Source: Reyranella humidisoli
GTDB lineage: Bacteria > Pseudomonadota > Alphaproteobacteria > Reyranellales > Reyranellaceae
NCBI RefSeq assembly: GCF_019039055.1
Contig: NZ_JAHOPB010000001.1
Span: forward strand, 2,108,001 to 2,172,000
DNA length: 64,000 nucleotides
Direction of reading: 5' to 3'
Of this stretch, positions 55,087 through 63,588 are shown one piece after another; position 1 is the first letter of the stretch; each line of letters opens with the position of its first letter. The notes below the pieces were generated by a model. It saw nothing but the letters and a program-made list of their open reading frames with translations. It ran no database searches and was not told where the DNA came from. The translations under genes and the position numbers were made by a program.

Positions 55087-56298
55087 TTACGTGCGCGCCG
55101 TGAAGCTGTCGCGTGCCCGAACGTAAGCGATCGAACCGAGCGCGAGGCCGGCGGCGAGCATGCCGAACACCCAGCGATAGGCGGTGTCGCCGGCGCCGAA
55201 AGCCTCGACGATGTAACCCGCGAGGGCGGGCAGCACCGCGAGACCCAGGCACTGCGCCATGTTGACGGTGGTGACGCCGCGGCCGGCCAGGCGGTCGGGG
55301 AACAACGCACGCCCCTGCGCCACGATCACCGTGCCGTAGGCGCAGAAGAAGCAGAAGGCGATCAGCAGCGTCACGGCGAGCCAAAGTGGCGGGTTGGGCA
55401 GTGCCGCCAGGATCGCCAGCAGCACCATCGAGATTGCCGCGCCGCAGAACACCACGCGCTTGCGCGAGCGCAGGACGCGATCCATCGGCCCGTAGGCCAG
55501 GATGCCCAGGATCTGAGCGACACCCATGGCGAGCAGCACGTTGCCGCGTGCCACGCCGTCGAGCTTGTGCACGTCGTAGAGATAGGGGCCGCCCCACACG
55601 CCGAGCACGGTGAGCATCGTGGCGTAGGCGAAGAAGTGCATCGACAGCACGGGGCCGAGGCCGGGCGTCCGCCAGACTTCCCAGAGGCCACGCAGGATCT
55701 GCCCGGGCGACTCCTTGGCCGCTTCAGGGCCGCGATACTCCGGCGGCCGGTCGCGTACGAAGACGAGGAAGCCGATGGCCACCAGCAGGGTGACGGCGGC
55801 GAGACCCAGGAAGCCGGCGCGCCATCCGACCGTCGCCGCGATCCAGGCGAGCGGCGTCGCCGCCGCCAGCGTGCCGATGTTGGAGGCCGCGAACACCCAG
55901 GAGAGGCGCGTGGCGAGCTTGGCCTGCTCGAACCAGCGCGAGCACAGGAAGACGACGGACATGAACGAGGCGGCGCAACCGACGCCCACGATGGTGCGGC
56001 CGGCGATGAGATCGGCGGCATCCGGGGCGCGCGCGATCCAGATCGAGCCCAGCATCGCCAGCAGCGACAGGACCGCCACCGTGCGGCGCGCGCCGAACCG
56101 ATCGAACCACAGGCCGACCGGTATCTGCACCGCGAACAGCGCGAAGAAGAAGGCGCTGCCGGCCCAGCCGAGCTGCCGCGCGCTGAGGTCGAGGTCGCGC
56201 ACCAGCTCGGGCGCGATCACGCTGTTCGACACGCGATAGAACTGGCTGAGGCAAGTGACGGCGATCAGCAGGATGAGGAGGGGCAGTCTCGACGCCAT
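55087..56298 (-). CDS. MFS transporter
   Basis: This 403-residue membrane protein has about twelve transmembrane helices in two halves, as expected for a major facilitator. FDRFGARRTVAVLSLLAMLG is the loop 2-3 motif, and GRTIVGVGCAASFM is a second recognised part. The substrate is not shown. It resembles sugar-phosphate or drug:proton type members. No regulator is adjacent, so a role is not proposed. Confidence 0.88.
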   Translation of the reverse strand: MASRLPLLILLIAVTCLSQFYRVSNSVIAPELVRDLDLSARQLGWAGSAFFFALFAVQIPVGLWFDRFGARRTVAVLSLLAMLGSIWIARAPDAADLIAGRTIVGVGCAASFMSVVFLCSRWFEQAKLATRLSWVFAASNIGTLAAATPLAWIAATVGWRAGFLGLAAVTLLVAIGFLVFVRDRPPEYRGPEAAKESPGQILRGLWEVWRTPGLGPVLSMHFFAYATMLTVLGVWGGPYLYDVHKLDGVARGNVLLAMGVAQILGILAYGPMDRVLRSRKRVVFCGAAISMVLLAILAALPNPPLWLAVTLLIAFCFFCAYGTVIVAQGRALFPDRLAGRGVTTVNMAQCLGLAVLPALAGYIVEAFGAGDTAYRWVFGMLAAGLALGSIAYVRARDSFTART

Positions 56299-56382
56299 CC
56301 CTCCTTGCTAACACGATCGCGGTCGACATTCCTTCGGTGTGGGCCGAAGGGTCAGCCAGTCCCTGCCGGAAGCTGGATCGAC

Positions 56383-56952
56383 CTATTTGACGGCGGCGGC
56401 CGCCTTCGCCTGGCGGCAGGCGAGCGCCAGCGCGGCGCCGAGATCGCCGAGCAGCTTGCCCGTCATCTCGTCGGTGAGTTTGCCGTCGGCGAACTTGTTC
56501 TGCGCCTGGGCGATCATGACCTCGGGCTTGTTGACCGGACGGCCGTCGAGGAACACCAGCGTCTGGCGAAGCTGGTACTGTGCGCGCGCCGTGCCGAGCA
56601 CGCCCATCGAGGCGCCGAACAGCGCGACCGGCTTGGCGGCGAAGGGCTGCGGCGTCATGCGCGACAGCCAGTCGATCGCGTTCTTCAGCACGCCCGAGAT
56701 TCCGTAATTGTATTCCGGGCTGACCAGCACGATGCCGTCGGCCTCCAGCATGGCCTTCTGCGCGGCCTGCACCTTGTCGGGGAAGCCCTTGGCCTGGACG
56801 TCGGCGTCATAGAGCGGCCAGTCGCCGATCTCGATCGTCTCGCAGGAGGTGCCGGCGGGGAGTCGTTCGACGAAGGCCTGAAGAGACAGGCGATTGAGCG
56901 ATGCCTTGCGCAGGCTGCCGCAGAACGCGACGAGTTTCAGGGTCTCGGACAT
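56383..56952 (-). CDS. NADPH-dependent FMN reductase
   Basis: This 189-residue flavodoxin-like reductase has the core FCGSLRKASLNRLSLQAF (FMN phosphate loop) and the SPEYNYGISGVLKNAIDWLSR motif, typical of the chromate/quinone-reductase group. It reduces FMN or quinones with NADPH and gives protection from oxidative stress. The length is usual. The gene is divergent from the small Cys-containing secreted protein. Confidence 0.92.
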   Translation of the reverse strand: MSETLKLVAFCGSLRKASLNRLSLQAFVERLPAGTSCETIEIGDWPLYDADVQAKGFPDKVQAAQKAMLEADGIVLVSPEYNYGISGVLKNAIDWLSRMTPQPFAAKPVALFGASMGVLGTARAQYQLRQTLVFLDGRPVNKPEVMIAQAQNKFADGKLTDEMTGKLLGDLGAALALACRQAKAAAAVK

Positions 56953-57037
56953 GCGAAGGGTTCCTTTGTCAGCGTGTGGCCGCGGCGCTACATAGGTGGC
57001 CCTTGAAACATTGGCAAACGCGGGAGCTAGGCGACCG

Positions 57038-57511
57038 ATGAAGCGATACGCACTCGTGGCCGCCGGCCTTTCGGCCGCCGCCCTGACCCTTTCGCTGCCG
57101 GCCGCCTCGCAGGACCAGCCGCCCGACAAGTGGGTGACGTCCTGCACCATGGAGGGCGGCAAGGATTGCGGCGTGCAGGCCACGATCGACGGTAACAGCC
57201 TGCTCGGCCAGTTCCTCGTGATGCGCTACTCGGCGGCCTACAACAAGCTCTCCGTCGTCGGCGACGGACAGGGGGTGCGGGCCAGCGTCCAGGTCGATTC
57301 GAACCCCTTCATCTCGACCAGCACCTGCGGCCAGGGCATCTGCCAGTTCGACGACTACAAGTCGGGCCAGCTGCTGCAGCAGATGCGCACGGGTCGCAGG
57401 ATCACGGTGCAGCTCCAGTTGCAGGGAACGGAGGCCGGGCCCTTCGACCAGACGCTGAACGGCTTCGATGCCCAGTTGCAGAGGGCGCTCGCCGCCCAAC
57501 GCGGTCCCTGA
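57038..57511 (+). CDS. Secreted IalB-like protein
   Basis: This 157-residue protein has a signal peptide (AALTLSLPAASQ) and a pattern like the invasion-associated locus B group: a Trp-Cys start (DKWVTSCTMEGG), paired Cys (TCGQGICQF) and the ending MRTGRRITVQLQLQGTEAGP then LNGFDAQLQRAL. IalB-like proteins are small envelope proteins of alphaproteobacteria, mostly without known role. The similarity is weak, so I hold the name loosely. The first ATG after the upstream GTG codons is used. Confidence 0.55.
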   Translation: MKRYALVAAGLSAAALTLSLPAASQDQPPDKWVTSCTMEGGKDCGVQATIDGNSLLGQFLVMRYSAAYNKLSVVGDGQGVRASVQVDSNPFISTSTCGQGICQFDDYKSGQLLQQMRTGRRITVQLQLQGTEAGPFDQTLNGFDAQLQRALAAQRGP

Positions 57512-57606
57512 GATGTGCGGCGCCTTCCACGGCAAGACCATGCCGACCTGGCGCACATGCTTTCTTGCCACGCGGGCAACATCAGTCTCGCCAACCCGGT
57601 GATCGC

Positions 57607-58296
57607 ATGATCGCCCACGACAACGATGCAGGACGTGACGGGCCGGACGACGACTACGGCTCGCCGGCCTGCATGATCCATCTCGTCGATCCAGCTTCAG
57701 GTGCGTTGTCCGACCAGGACCCCCGGCAGCAGCAGGATTTGAAGCGTTGGCGCTCCGTCGAGCGCGAGCGGTTGGTCGCGTTGCGGCGGGCCATCCCGGC
57801 CGAGGAGAGGCGCGGTCTCTCGGACCGGATCGCCCGTGAACTCGACCGGTTGCTCGGGGATCTGTCCGGGAAGACCGTTGCCGCCTACCTGCCGTTCCGC
57901 GGTGAGCCCGACCTGCGTTTCTGGATCGAGGGACTCTCGGTGCGCGGCGCGATCGCGGCTCTGCCGGTGGTCGTTGCCCCGCGCTCGCCGTTGGAGTTCC
58001 GCACCTGGAGCCGCGGCGAGCCGCTCCGGCCCGGTGTCTGGACCATTCCGGTGCCAGCCGGAGGAACGCTCGTGACGCCGGATGTCGTGATCGCGCCCGT
58101 CGTCGGCTACGACGCGGCCTGTTACCGGCTGGGACATGGCGGCGGCTATTACGACCGCACGCTGGCCGCCTTGCCGCGCCGCCCGCGCATCGTGGGCGTG
58201 GGCTACGAGCGCCTCGCCCTCCGCACCATCTATCCGCAGACCTACGACGTGCCGACGGACGCCATCGTCACGGAAGCCGGCGTGTCGACCCGATAG
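57607..58296 (+). CDS. 5-formyltetrahydrofolate cyclo-ligase
   Basis: This enzyme uses ATP to convert 5-formyl-THF to 5,10-methenyl-THF. The 229-residue protein has RRAIPAEERRGLSDRIARELDRLL, the ATP-site GHGGGYYDRTLA and VGYDAACYRLGHGGG, typical of the family. The first 45 residues (Asp/Gly-rich) are an unusual extension with no match in usual members, and a later start at about residue 45 is possible. Upstream, 57512-57606, is a 95-base stretch with GC hairpins that I cannot name. Confidence 0.87.
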   Translation: MIAHDNDAGRDGPDDDYGSPACMIHLVDPASGALSDQDPRQQQDLKRWRSVERERLVALRRAIPAEERRGLSDRIARELDRLLGDLSGKTVAAYLPFRGEPDLRFWIEGLSVRGAIAALPVVVAPRSPLEFRTWSRGEPLRPGVWTIPVPAGGTLVTPDVVIAPVVGYDAACYRLGHGGGYYDRTLAALPRRPRIVGVGYERLALRTIYPQTYDVPTDAIVTEAGVSTR

Positions 58297-58302
58297 CCGG
58301 CC

Positions 58303-58704
58303 CTACTGCTGGCGGCGGTAGAGGAAGCAGTTGTCCGCCTTGGGCATCTTGATGCCTTCGTAGTACGTCATCGCCGTCGGGGCCGAGAGCAGCAGCGTCG
58401 TGGTGTTGGCGCCGCCCGCCTCGGTGCGGGTCATCTCGATCAGGCGCCTTCCGATGCCCTGCCCCTGGCAGGCCTTGTCGACCGCGAGGTCGGAGAGATA
58501 GCAGCAGAAGCAGAAGTCGGTGAGCGAGCGCGCGAAGCCCACCAGCTTGCCGTCCTGGCGCGCGGTCAGGATCAGGTTGGCCTGCTTCAACATCTGCTCG
58601 ATACGCGGCCGGTCGCCGATCGGGCGGTTCAGGCCCGACTTGGCGACCACGTCGATGTACTCGTCTGCACCGAGATCGTCCTCGCGGGCGTAGATCGTGT
58701 TCAT
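58303..58704 (-). CDS. GNAT family N-acetyltransferase
   Basis: This 133-residue acetyltransferase has a minimal GNAT fold. LAVDKACQGQGIGRRLIEM is the acetyl-CoA pyrophosphate loop and SAPTAMTYYEGIKM is the late strand-helix. A Cys-rich stretch (CFCCYLS) in the middle is notable. The substrate is unknown. It is coupled to the hydrolase gene upstream, whose stop overlaps its start by 4 bases. Confidence 0.85.
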   Translation of the reverse strand: MNTIYAREDDLGADEYIDVVAKSGLNRPIGDRPRIEQMLKQANLILTARQDGKLVGFARSLTDFCFCCYLSDLAVDKACQGQGIGRRLIEMTRTEAGGANTTTLLLSAPTAMTYYEGIKMPKADNCFLYRRQQ

Positions 58705-59399
58705 TGCGTCAACCATCTCCTCAGGGCGGCCGAGACCTCGGCCGGTTTCTCCAGCGGCGCCATGTGTCCGCACTCCTCGATCACCACGAGCCGCGCGTTG
58801 GCGATGTCGGTGGCGATCTCCTCGGCGCGCGCCGGCGGCGTGACGAGGTCCTGGCGTCCGACGACGACCAGCGCCGGCACCTCGATGTCGACCAGCAGCG
58901 GACGGCTGTCGGCGCGGCCCAGGATGGCCTGCTGCTCGCGCACGAACCCGTCGCCGCCCACCTCGGTCGCCATGTCGAGCAGGGGTTGCGTGACGGCCGT
59001 GTCGGCGGCGCGCGAGGGATGAACGAGCTGCGGCAGCAGGGTTGGATGCACGCCATGGAAGCGGCCGATACGGGTCTGCTCGATGAAGCCGCGCCGGCGC
59101 GCTGCCGTCTCGGGCGAATCGGGGCCGGCCTGGGTGTCCATCAGGGCGATGCGTTCGACCCTATGCGGCGCGCGGCGGAAGATCTCGAACGCGACGTAGC
59201 CGCCCATCGAGAAGCCGCAGAGGGCGAAGGTCGGTGGCGCCAGGGCGAGCGTCGCCTCGGCCATCGCCGCCATCGTCTCGTGGTGCCAGAGTTCGGGGAT
59301 CGTGAAATCGGCGATGTCGGCCAGCGCCTCGACCTGGTGATCGTAGACGCGGCGTGTGTTGAGCAGGCCCGGCAGCAGGACGAGCGGAGAACGCGGCAT
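58701..59399 (-). CDS. Alpha/beta-fold hydrolase
   Basis: This 232-residue hydrolase has the nucleophile elbow LCGFSMGGYVAFEIF (catalytic Ser in GFSMGG) and a late His in IEECGHMAPLEKP, so the Ser-Asp-His triad is intact (Asp in VVVGRQDLVTPP). It resembles esterases, meta-cleavage product hydrolases and prolyl-type peptidases. The substrate is unknown. The stop overlaps the acetyltransferase start by 4 bases, and the start is 12 bases after kup. Confidence 0.87.
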   Translation of the reverse strand: MPRSPLVLLPGLLNTRRVYDHQVEALADIADFTIPELWHHETMAAMAEATLALAPPTFALCGFSMGGYVAFEIFRRAPHRVERIALMDTQAGPDSPETAARRRGFIEQTRIGRFHGVHPTLLPQLVHPSRAADTAVTQPLLDMATEVGGDGFVREQQAILGRADSRPLLVDIEVPALVVVGRQDLVTPPARAEEIATDIANARLVVIEECGHMAPLEKPAEVSAALRRWLTQ

Positions 59400-59410
59400 G
59401 GCGTACGGCC

Positions 59411-61336
59411 TCAGATCTGGATCTGGTTGCCGAGTTCGATAGCGCGGTTGGGCGGGATACGGAAGAAGGTCTTGGTGGCCGAGGCCGAATGGGAGAGCGA
59501 GATGAACCAGTCGCGGCGCCAGCGGCCGAGCCTGGAATGCTGCGACGGCACCAGGGTCTCGCGGCCCAGGAAGAACGAGGTCTCCATCTCGTCGTAGGCG
59601 ATGCCATGCGGCCGGCAGGCGCGCAGCGCCTCGGGGATGTCGGGCTGTTCGGTGAAGCCGTAATGGGCGATCACGGTGTGGAAGCCCTTGCCGAGACGCT
59701 CGACCTCGACCCTGTTGGCTTCCGACACCACGGGCACGTCCATCGTGTCGACCTGCAGGATGATGATGCGCTCGTGCAGGACCTTGTTGTGCTTGAGGTT
59801 GTGCAGGAAGGCGGCCGGCGTGTGGCCGGCGTCGGCGGTCAGGAAGACGGCGGTGCCGGCGACGCGGTCCGGCGCGCGTTCCATGCGCTCGAGGAACTGT
59901 TTGAGCGGCAGCGAGCCTTCGCTGAGTTCCGTGGCGACCAGTCGACGGCCACGCCGCCAGGTCATGATGGTGAAGTAGATCAGCGCGGCCACGATCATCG
60001 GCAGCCAGCCGCCGTCGGGGATCTTCAGCGCGTTGGCGATGAAGAAGGCGAGGTCGGGAATGGCCAGGAAGCCGAACACCGCCGCGGCGAGCGGCCAGGA
60101 CCAGCGCCAGACCAGGATGGCCACGGCCATGGCGAGCGCGGCGTCGACGAGCATGGCGCCCGTCACGGCGAGGCCGTATGCGCCGGCGAGCGCGCCCGAC
60201 GAGCCGAAGCCCACGACCAGGGCCACGACGCACGACATCAGCAGCCAGTTCACGCGCGGAATGTAGATCTGGCCGATCGCGGTATCGGAGGTGTGGTGGA
60301 TCTCCATACGCGGCAGATAGCCGAGCTGGATGGCCTGGCGGGTCAGCGAGAAGACGCCGGTGATGACCGCCTGCGAGGCGATGACCGCCGCCAGCGTCGA
60401 GAGGATGACCAGGACGATGATGTAGTCCTTCGGAACCAGCTCGAAGAAGACCTGCCGGACGACCTCGGGGTTCGCGATTATGAGCGCACCCTGGCCGAAA
60501 TAGTTCAGCAGCAGGCCCGGCATCACAAGGCCTACCCAGCCGATCCGGATGGGCTTGCGGCCGAAATGGCCCATGTCCGCATACAGCGCTTCCGCGCCGG
60601 TCACGGCCAGAACGATGGAGCCGAACGCCCAGAAGATGCCGAAACCCTGGTCGGTGACGAGATAGTAGGCATGTATCGGGTTGATGGCCTCGAGCACCGA
60701 GGGGTTCTTGGCGATCTGCCAGGCTCCCAACACGCCCAGCACGACGAACCAGACCAGCATGACCGGGCCGAACAGCCGGCCGACGTCGGCGGTGCCGCGG
60801 GCCTGCAGCACGAACAGCCCGATCAGGATGATCAGCGACAGCGGCAGGACGAAGGGCGTGAGCGCAGGCTCGGCGGCCGACAGGCCCTCGACGGCGCTCA
60901 TCACCGAGACGGCCGGGGTAATCATGGCGTCGCCGTAGAACAGCGCCAGTCCGATCACGGCGAGCACCAGGATGGCCCGGCGGGTCTTGCGTGCCTTGCC
61001 GCTCAGGCCCCTTGTCGCCAGGGTCGCCAGCGCCAGCACGCCGCCTTCGCCCTTGTTGTCGGCGCGCATGATGAGCACGACGTACTTGATGGTGACGGTG
61101 AGCGTGACCGCCCAGAACAGCATCGACAGCACGCCCAGCACATGCTCCGGCGTCGGCGCCATTCCGGAGCCGTGGAGAAACGTCTCGCGCAGTGCGTAGA
61201 GCGGGCTGGTGCCAATGTCGCCGAACACGACGCCGAGCGCACCGACAACCAGTGCAGCGCCTGCCGGATGAGGGGCATGCGGGGTGCTGGTGGCGGGTTC
61301 GCGGGAGGAGGACTGGCTGGTTTCGGCTGGTGCCAT
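59411..61336 (-). CDS. kup: Potassium uptake protein Kup
   Basis: Kup imports K+ with protons across the inner membrane. The 641-residue protein has about twelve transmembrane helices in the first 460 residues and a C-terminal cytosolic domain. GVVFGDIGTSPLYALRE is the family signature near the N-terminus, and GLALFYGDAMITPAVSV is another. The length is close to E. coli Kup (622). It is divergent from the cytochrome P450 gene. Confidence 0.95.
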   Translation of the reverse strand: MAPAETSQSSSREPATSTPHAPHPAGAALVVGALGVVFGDIGTSPLYALRETFLHGSGMAPTPEHVLGVLSMLFWAVTLTVTIKYVVLIMRADNKGEGGVLALATLATRGLSGKARKTRRAILVLAVIGLALFYGDAMITPAVSVMSAVEGLSAAEPALTPFVLPLSLIILIGLFVLQARGTADVGRLFGPVMLVWFVVLGVLGAWQIAKNPSVLEAINPIHAYYLVTDQGFGIFWAFGSIVLAVTGAEALYADMGHFGRKPIRIGWVGLVMPGLLLNYFGQGALIIANPEVVRQVFFELVPKDYIIVLVILSTLAAVIASQAVITGVFSLTRQAIQLGYLPRMEIHHTSDTAIGQIYIPRVNWLLMSCVVALVVGFGSSGALAGAYGLAVTGAMLVDAALAMAVAILVWRWSWPLAAAVFGFLAIPDLAFFIANALKIPDGGWLPMIVAALIYFTIMTWRRGRRLVATELSEGSLPLKQFLERMERAPDRVAGTAVFLTADAGHTPAAFLHNLKHNKVLHERIIILQVDTMDVPVVSEANRVEVERLGKGFHTVIAHYGFTEQPDIPEALRACRPHGIAYDEMETSFFLGRETLVPSQHSRLGRWRRDWFISLSHSASATKTFFRIPPNRAIELGNQIQI

Positions 61337-61483
61337 GATATCGAACGCCGCCTGGACGGCGGCGCGGCGAGGGTTTGCGCTCCGCCTCCGGCGCTGTCAA
61401 CGAGCCAAATGAGGCGCCGTTGCGACGAAAGCGCTTGACTTGGAACCACCCCACAGGCGGCCTTGAGAATAGGGAGGCTCCCA

Positions 61484-62686
61484 ATGCAAGAACATGCCGA
61501 TGTCAGCCAGCCGCAGCTCTACCGCGAGGATAATTGGGGGCCGCATTTCGCCCGTTTGCGGCGGGAAGACCCGGTTCATTTCCATCCGGAGAGCCCGTTC
61601 GGCCCTTATTGGTCGGTCACCCGGTATGCCGACATAACGAAGGTCGAGCTCGACCCGGCGACCTTCTCCTCAGCCTCGGAACTGGGCGGCATCCAGATCA
61701 CCGACCAGCCCCAGGGCGAGGAACTGCCCAACTTCATCCGCATGGATCCGCCGCGCCACACCGCCCAGCGCAAGACCGTGGCGCCGATCGTGGCGCCGTC
61801 CAACCTCGCCAACATGGAGGGGCTGATCCGCCAGCGCACCGCCCAGGTGCTGGACGGCCTGCCCCGCGGCGAGACCTTCGACTGGGCCGACCGCGTCTCG
61901 ACCGAACTCACCGCCATGATGCTGGCGACACTGTTCGACTTCCCGCAGGGGGACCGTCGCAAGCTCACCTTCTGGTCCGACGTGGCGATCTGCAACATCG
62001 AGGCCGAGGATGCGATCGTTAAGACCAACGAAGCGCGCATGGCCGAACTCAGGAACATGGCCGAGACCATGGCGGCGCTGTGGCAGGAGCGGGTGGCGAA
62101 GCCGCCGACCTTCGACCTGATCTCGATGATGGCGCACAGCGAGGCGACGAAGAACATGCCGACGCGCGAGTTCATCGGGAACTTCGCGCTGCTGATCGTG
62201 GGCGGCAACGACACGACCCGCAACTCGATGAGTTCGGGCCTGATGGCGATGCTCGACAATCCGCGGGAGGTCGAGAAGGTGAAGGCCGATCCCGCGCTGA
62301 TGCCGAGCCTCGTGTCGGAGACGATCCGCTGGGCGACGCCGGTGATCCACATGCGCCGCACCGCGCGCAAGGACTGCGAACTCGCCGGCAAGCAGATCCG
62401 CGCCGGCGACAAGGTGGTGATGTGGTACGTCTCGGGCAATCGCGACGAGGCGGCGATCGACGAGCCCGAGCGTTTCGTCGTCGGCCGGCCGAAGGCACGG
62501 CATCATCTGTCGTTCGGCGCCGGCATCCATCGCTGCGTCGGCGACCGCCTCGCCGAGATGCAGATCCGGATCCTGTGGGAAGAGCTGCTGAAGCGCGACC
62601 TCGAGATCGAGGTCGTGGGACCGCCGGTGCGCCTCTATTCCAACTTCATCCGCGGCATCCGCTCGCTGCCGGTCAGGATCAGGTGA
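61484..62686 (+). CDS. Cytochrome P450
   Basis: This 400-residue soluble monooxygenase has the I-helix oxygen motif GGNDTTRNS, the ExxR motif in SETIRWATP, and the heme-thiolate loop FGAGIHRCVG with Cys351. It resembles bacterial class I P450s that oxidise terpenoids, steroids or fatty acids. No ferredoxin or reductase gene is nearby. AGGGAGG upstream supports the ATG at 61484. The substrate cannot be read from the sequence. Confidence 0.95.
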   Translation: MQEHADVSQPQLYREDNWGPHFARLRREDPVHFHPESPFGPYWSVTRYADITKVELDPATFSSASELGGIQITDQPQGEELPNFIRMDPPRHTAQRKTVAPIVAPSNLANMEGLIRQRTAQVLDGLPRGETFDWADRVSTELTAMMLATLFDFPQGDRRKLTFWSDVAICNIEAEDAIVKTNEARMAELRNMAETMAALWQERVAKPPTFDLISMMAHSEATKNMPTREFIGNFALLIVGGNDTTRNSMSSGLMAMLDNPREVEKVKADPALMPSLVSETIRWATPVIHMRRTARKDCELAGKQIRAGDKVVMWYVSGNRDEAAIDEPERFVVGRPKARHHLSFGAGIHRCVGDRLAEMQIRILWEELLKRDLEIEVVGPPVRLYSNFIRGIRSLPVRIR

Positions 62687-62694
62687 GAGTCGTT

Positions 62695-62722
62695 CCTCCC
62701 CCGTCAAACGGGGGAGGAGAAG
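62695..62722. terminator. Bidirectional terminator between the P450 and aldolase genes
   Basis: CCTCCCCCGT (62695-62704) and ACGGGGGAGG (62708-62717) form a 10-bp stem with a 3-base loop, followed by a T-rich run (ATTTTT). It lies between convergent genes. Confidence 0.75.
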
Positions 62723-62732
62723 ATTTTTCGGG

Positions 62733-63515
62733 TCAGGACGACGAACTGCGGATCGTCTCGACGCCCGCAGCGAAAGCCTGCTGGAGCAGCCAGACGTCGC
62801 CCGCGATCGAGACGAAGTCGTAGCCGAGCTTCACGAACTGGGCGGCCTGTTTGGCATCGACGGCGAGGCGGCCGGCGGACTTGCCGTGCTTCTTCGCGGC
62901 CGCGATCGTCGCCTGCTCGGCGGTGAGAAAGTCGGGATGGTCGAAGGCGCCAGGTTCGCCCATCGCGACGCTGAGGTCGTTGTGGCCGAGCCACAGCATG
63001 TCGACGCCCGGCATCGAGGCGATCTCGTCGGCGGCCGCGGCGCCGCGCGGATCCTCGACCTGCAGGATGATGGCGGTGCGGGCGTTCTGTTCGGCGAAGC
63101 GCGGCAGCAGTGGCTCGGAACGCATCGCGAAGCGCTCGTGCGCGAGGCCGAGCGCCACGCCGCGCGTGCCGTCCGGCCAGTATTTGGCCGCATCGAGGAC
63201 TGCCTTGGCCTGCTCGACCGACGAGACGATCGGCACCATCACGCCGTCGGCGCCGGTGTCGAGCGCGCGCGAGATGTGGTGACGCGACTGCGACGGCACG
63301 CGCACCACGATGGGCAGGTTTGCGGCCTGCATGTAGCGCACGACCTGGCGGACGGTATCGAAGCCGAAACCGGTATGTTCCATGTCGAGCACGGCGAAAT
63401 CGGCGCCGGCCGCCTTCAGTATCTGTCCGATGCCGGGCGTGGCGAACTCGAACAGGAAGGTCCCGATCTTCGTGGGCTTGGTGCCGACGAGTGCCCTCAG
63501 TCCATTACTTGCCAT
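62733..63515 (-). CDS. HpcH/HpaI family aldolase
   Basis: This 260-residue class II aldolase-type enzyme cleaves 2-keto-3-hydroxy acids, such as 4-hydroxy-2-oxoheptanedioate, using a divalent metal. The family motifs are ADFAVLDMEHTGFGFD (metal-site Glu), GADGVMVPIVSS and ILQVEDPRG. LWLGHNDLSVAMG is the substrate region. It may act on aromatic or sugar-acid degradation products. GGGGGA lies ahead of the ATG. It is divergent from the glutathione S-transferase. Confidence 0.91.
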   Translation of the reverse strand: MASNGLRALVGTKPTKIGTFLFEFATPGIGQILKAAGADFAVLDMEHTGFGFDTVRQVVRYMQAANLPIVVRVPSQSRHHISRALDTGADGVMVPIVSSVEQAKAVLDAAKYWPDGTRGVALGLAHERFAMRSEPLLPRFAEQNARTAIILQVEDPRGAAAADEIASMPGVDMLWLGHNDLSVAMGEPGAFDHPDFLTAEQATIAAAKKHGKSAGRLAVDAKQAAQFVKLGYDFVSIAGDVWLLQQAFAAGVETIRSSSS

Positions 63516-63588
63516 TATCGTTTCCCCCTTAAGGTCCCAATGCTAGCGTGGACCGTCCCCACCAATCACCTGCTTTAGGGAGAGAATC

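Noticed and set aside
57480..57610. 6S RNA before the cyclo-ligase gene
   Set aside because: The gap is only 95 bases, and the long rod with a central bubble is not visible.
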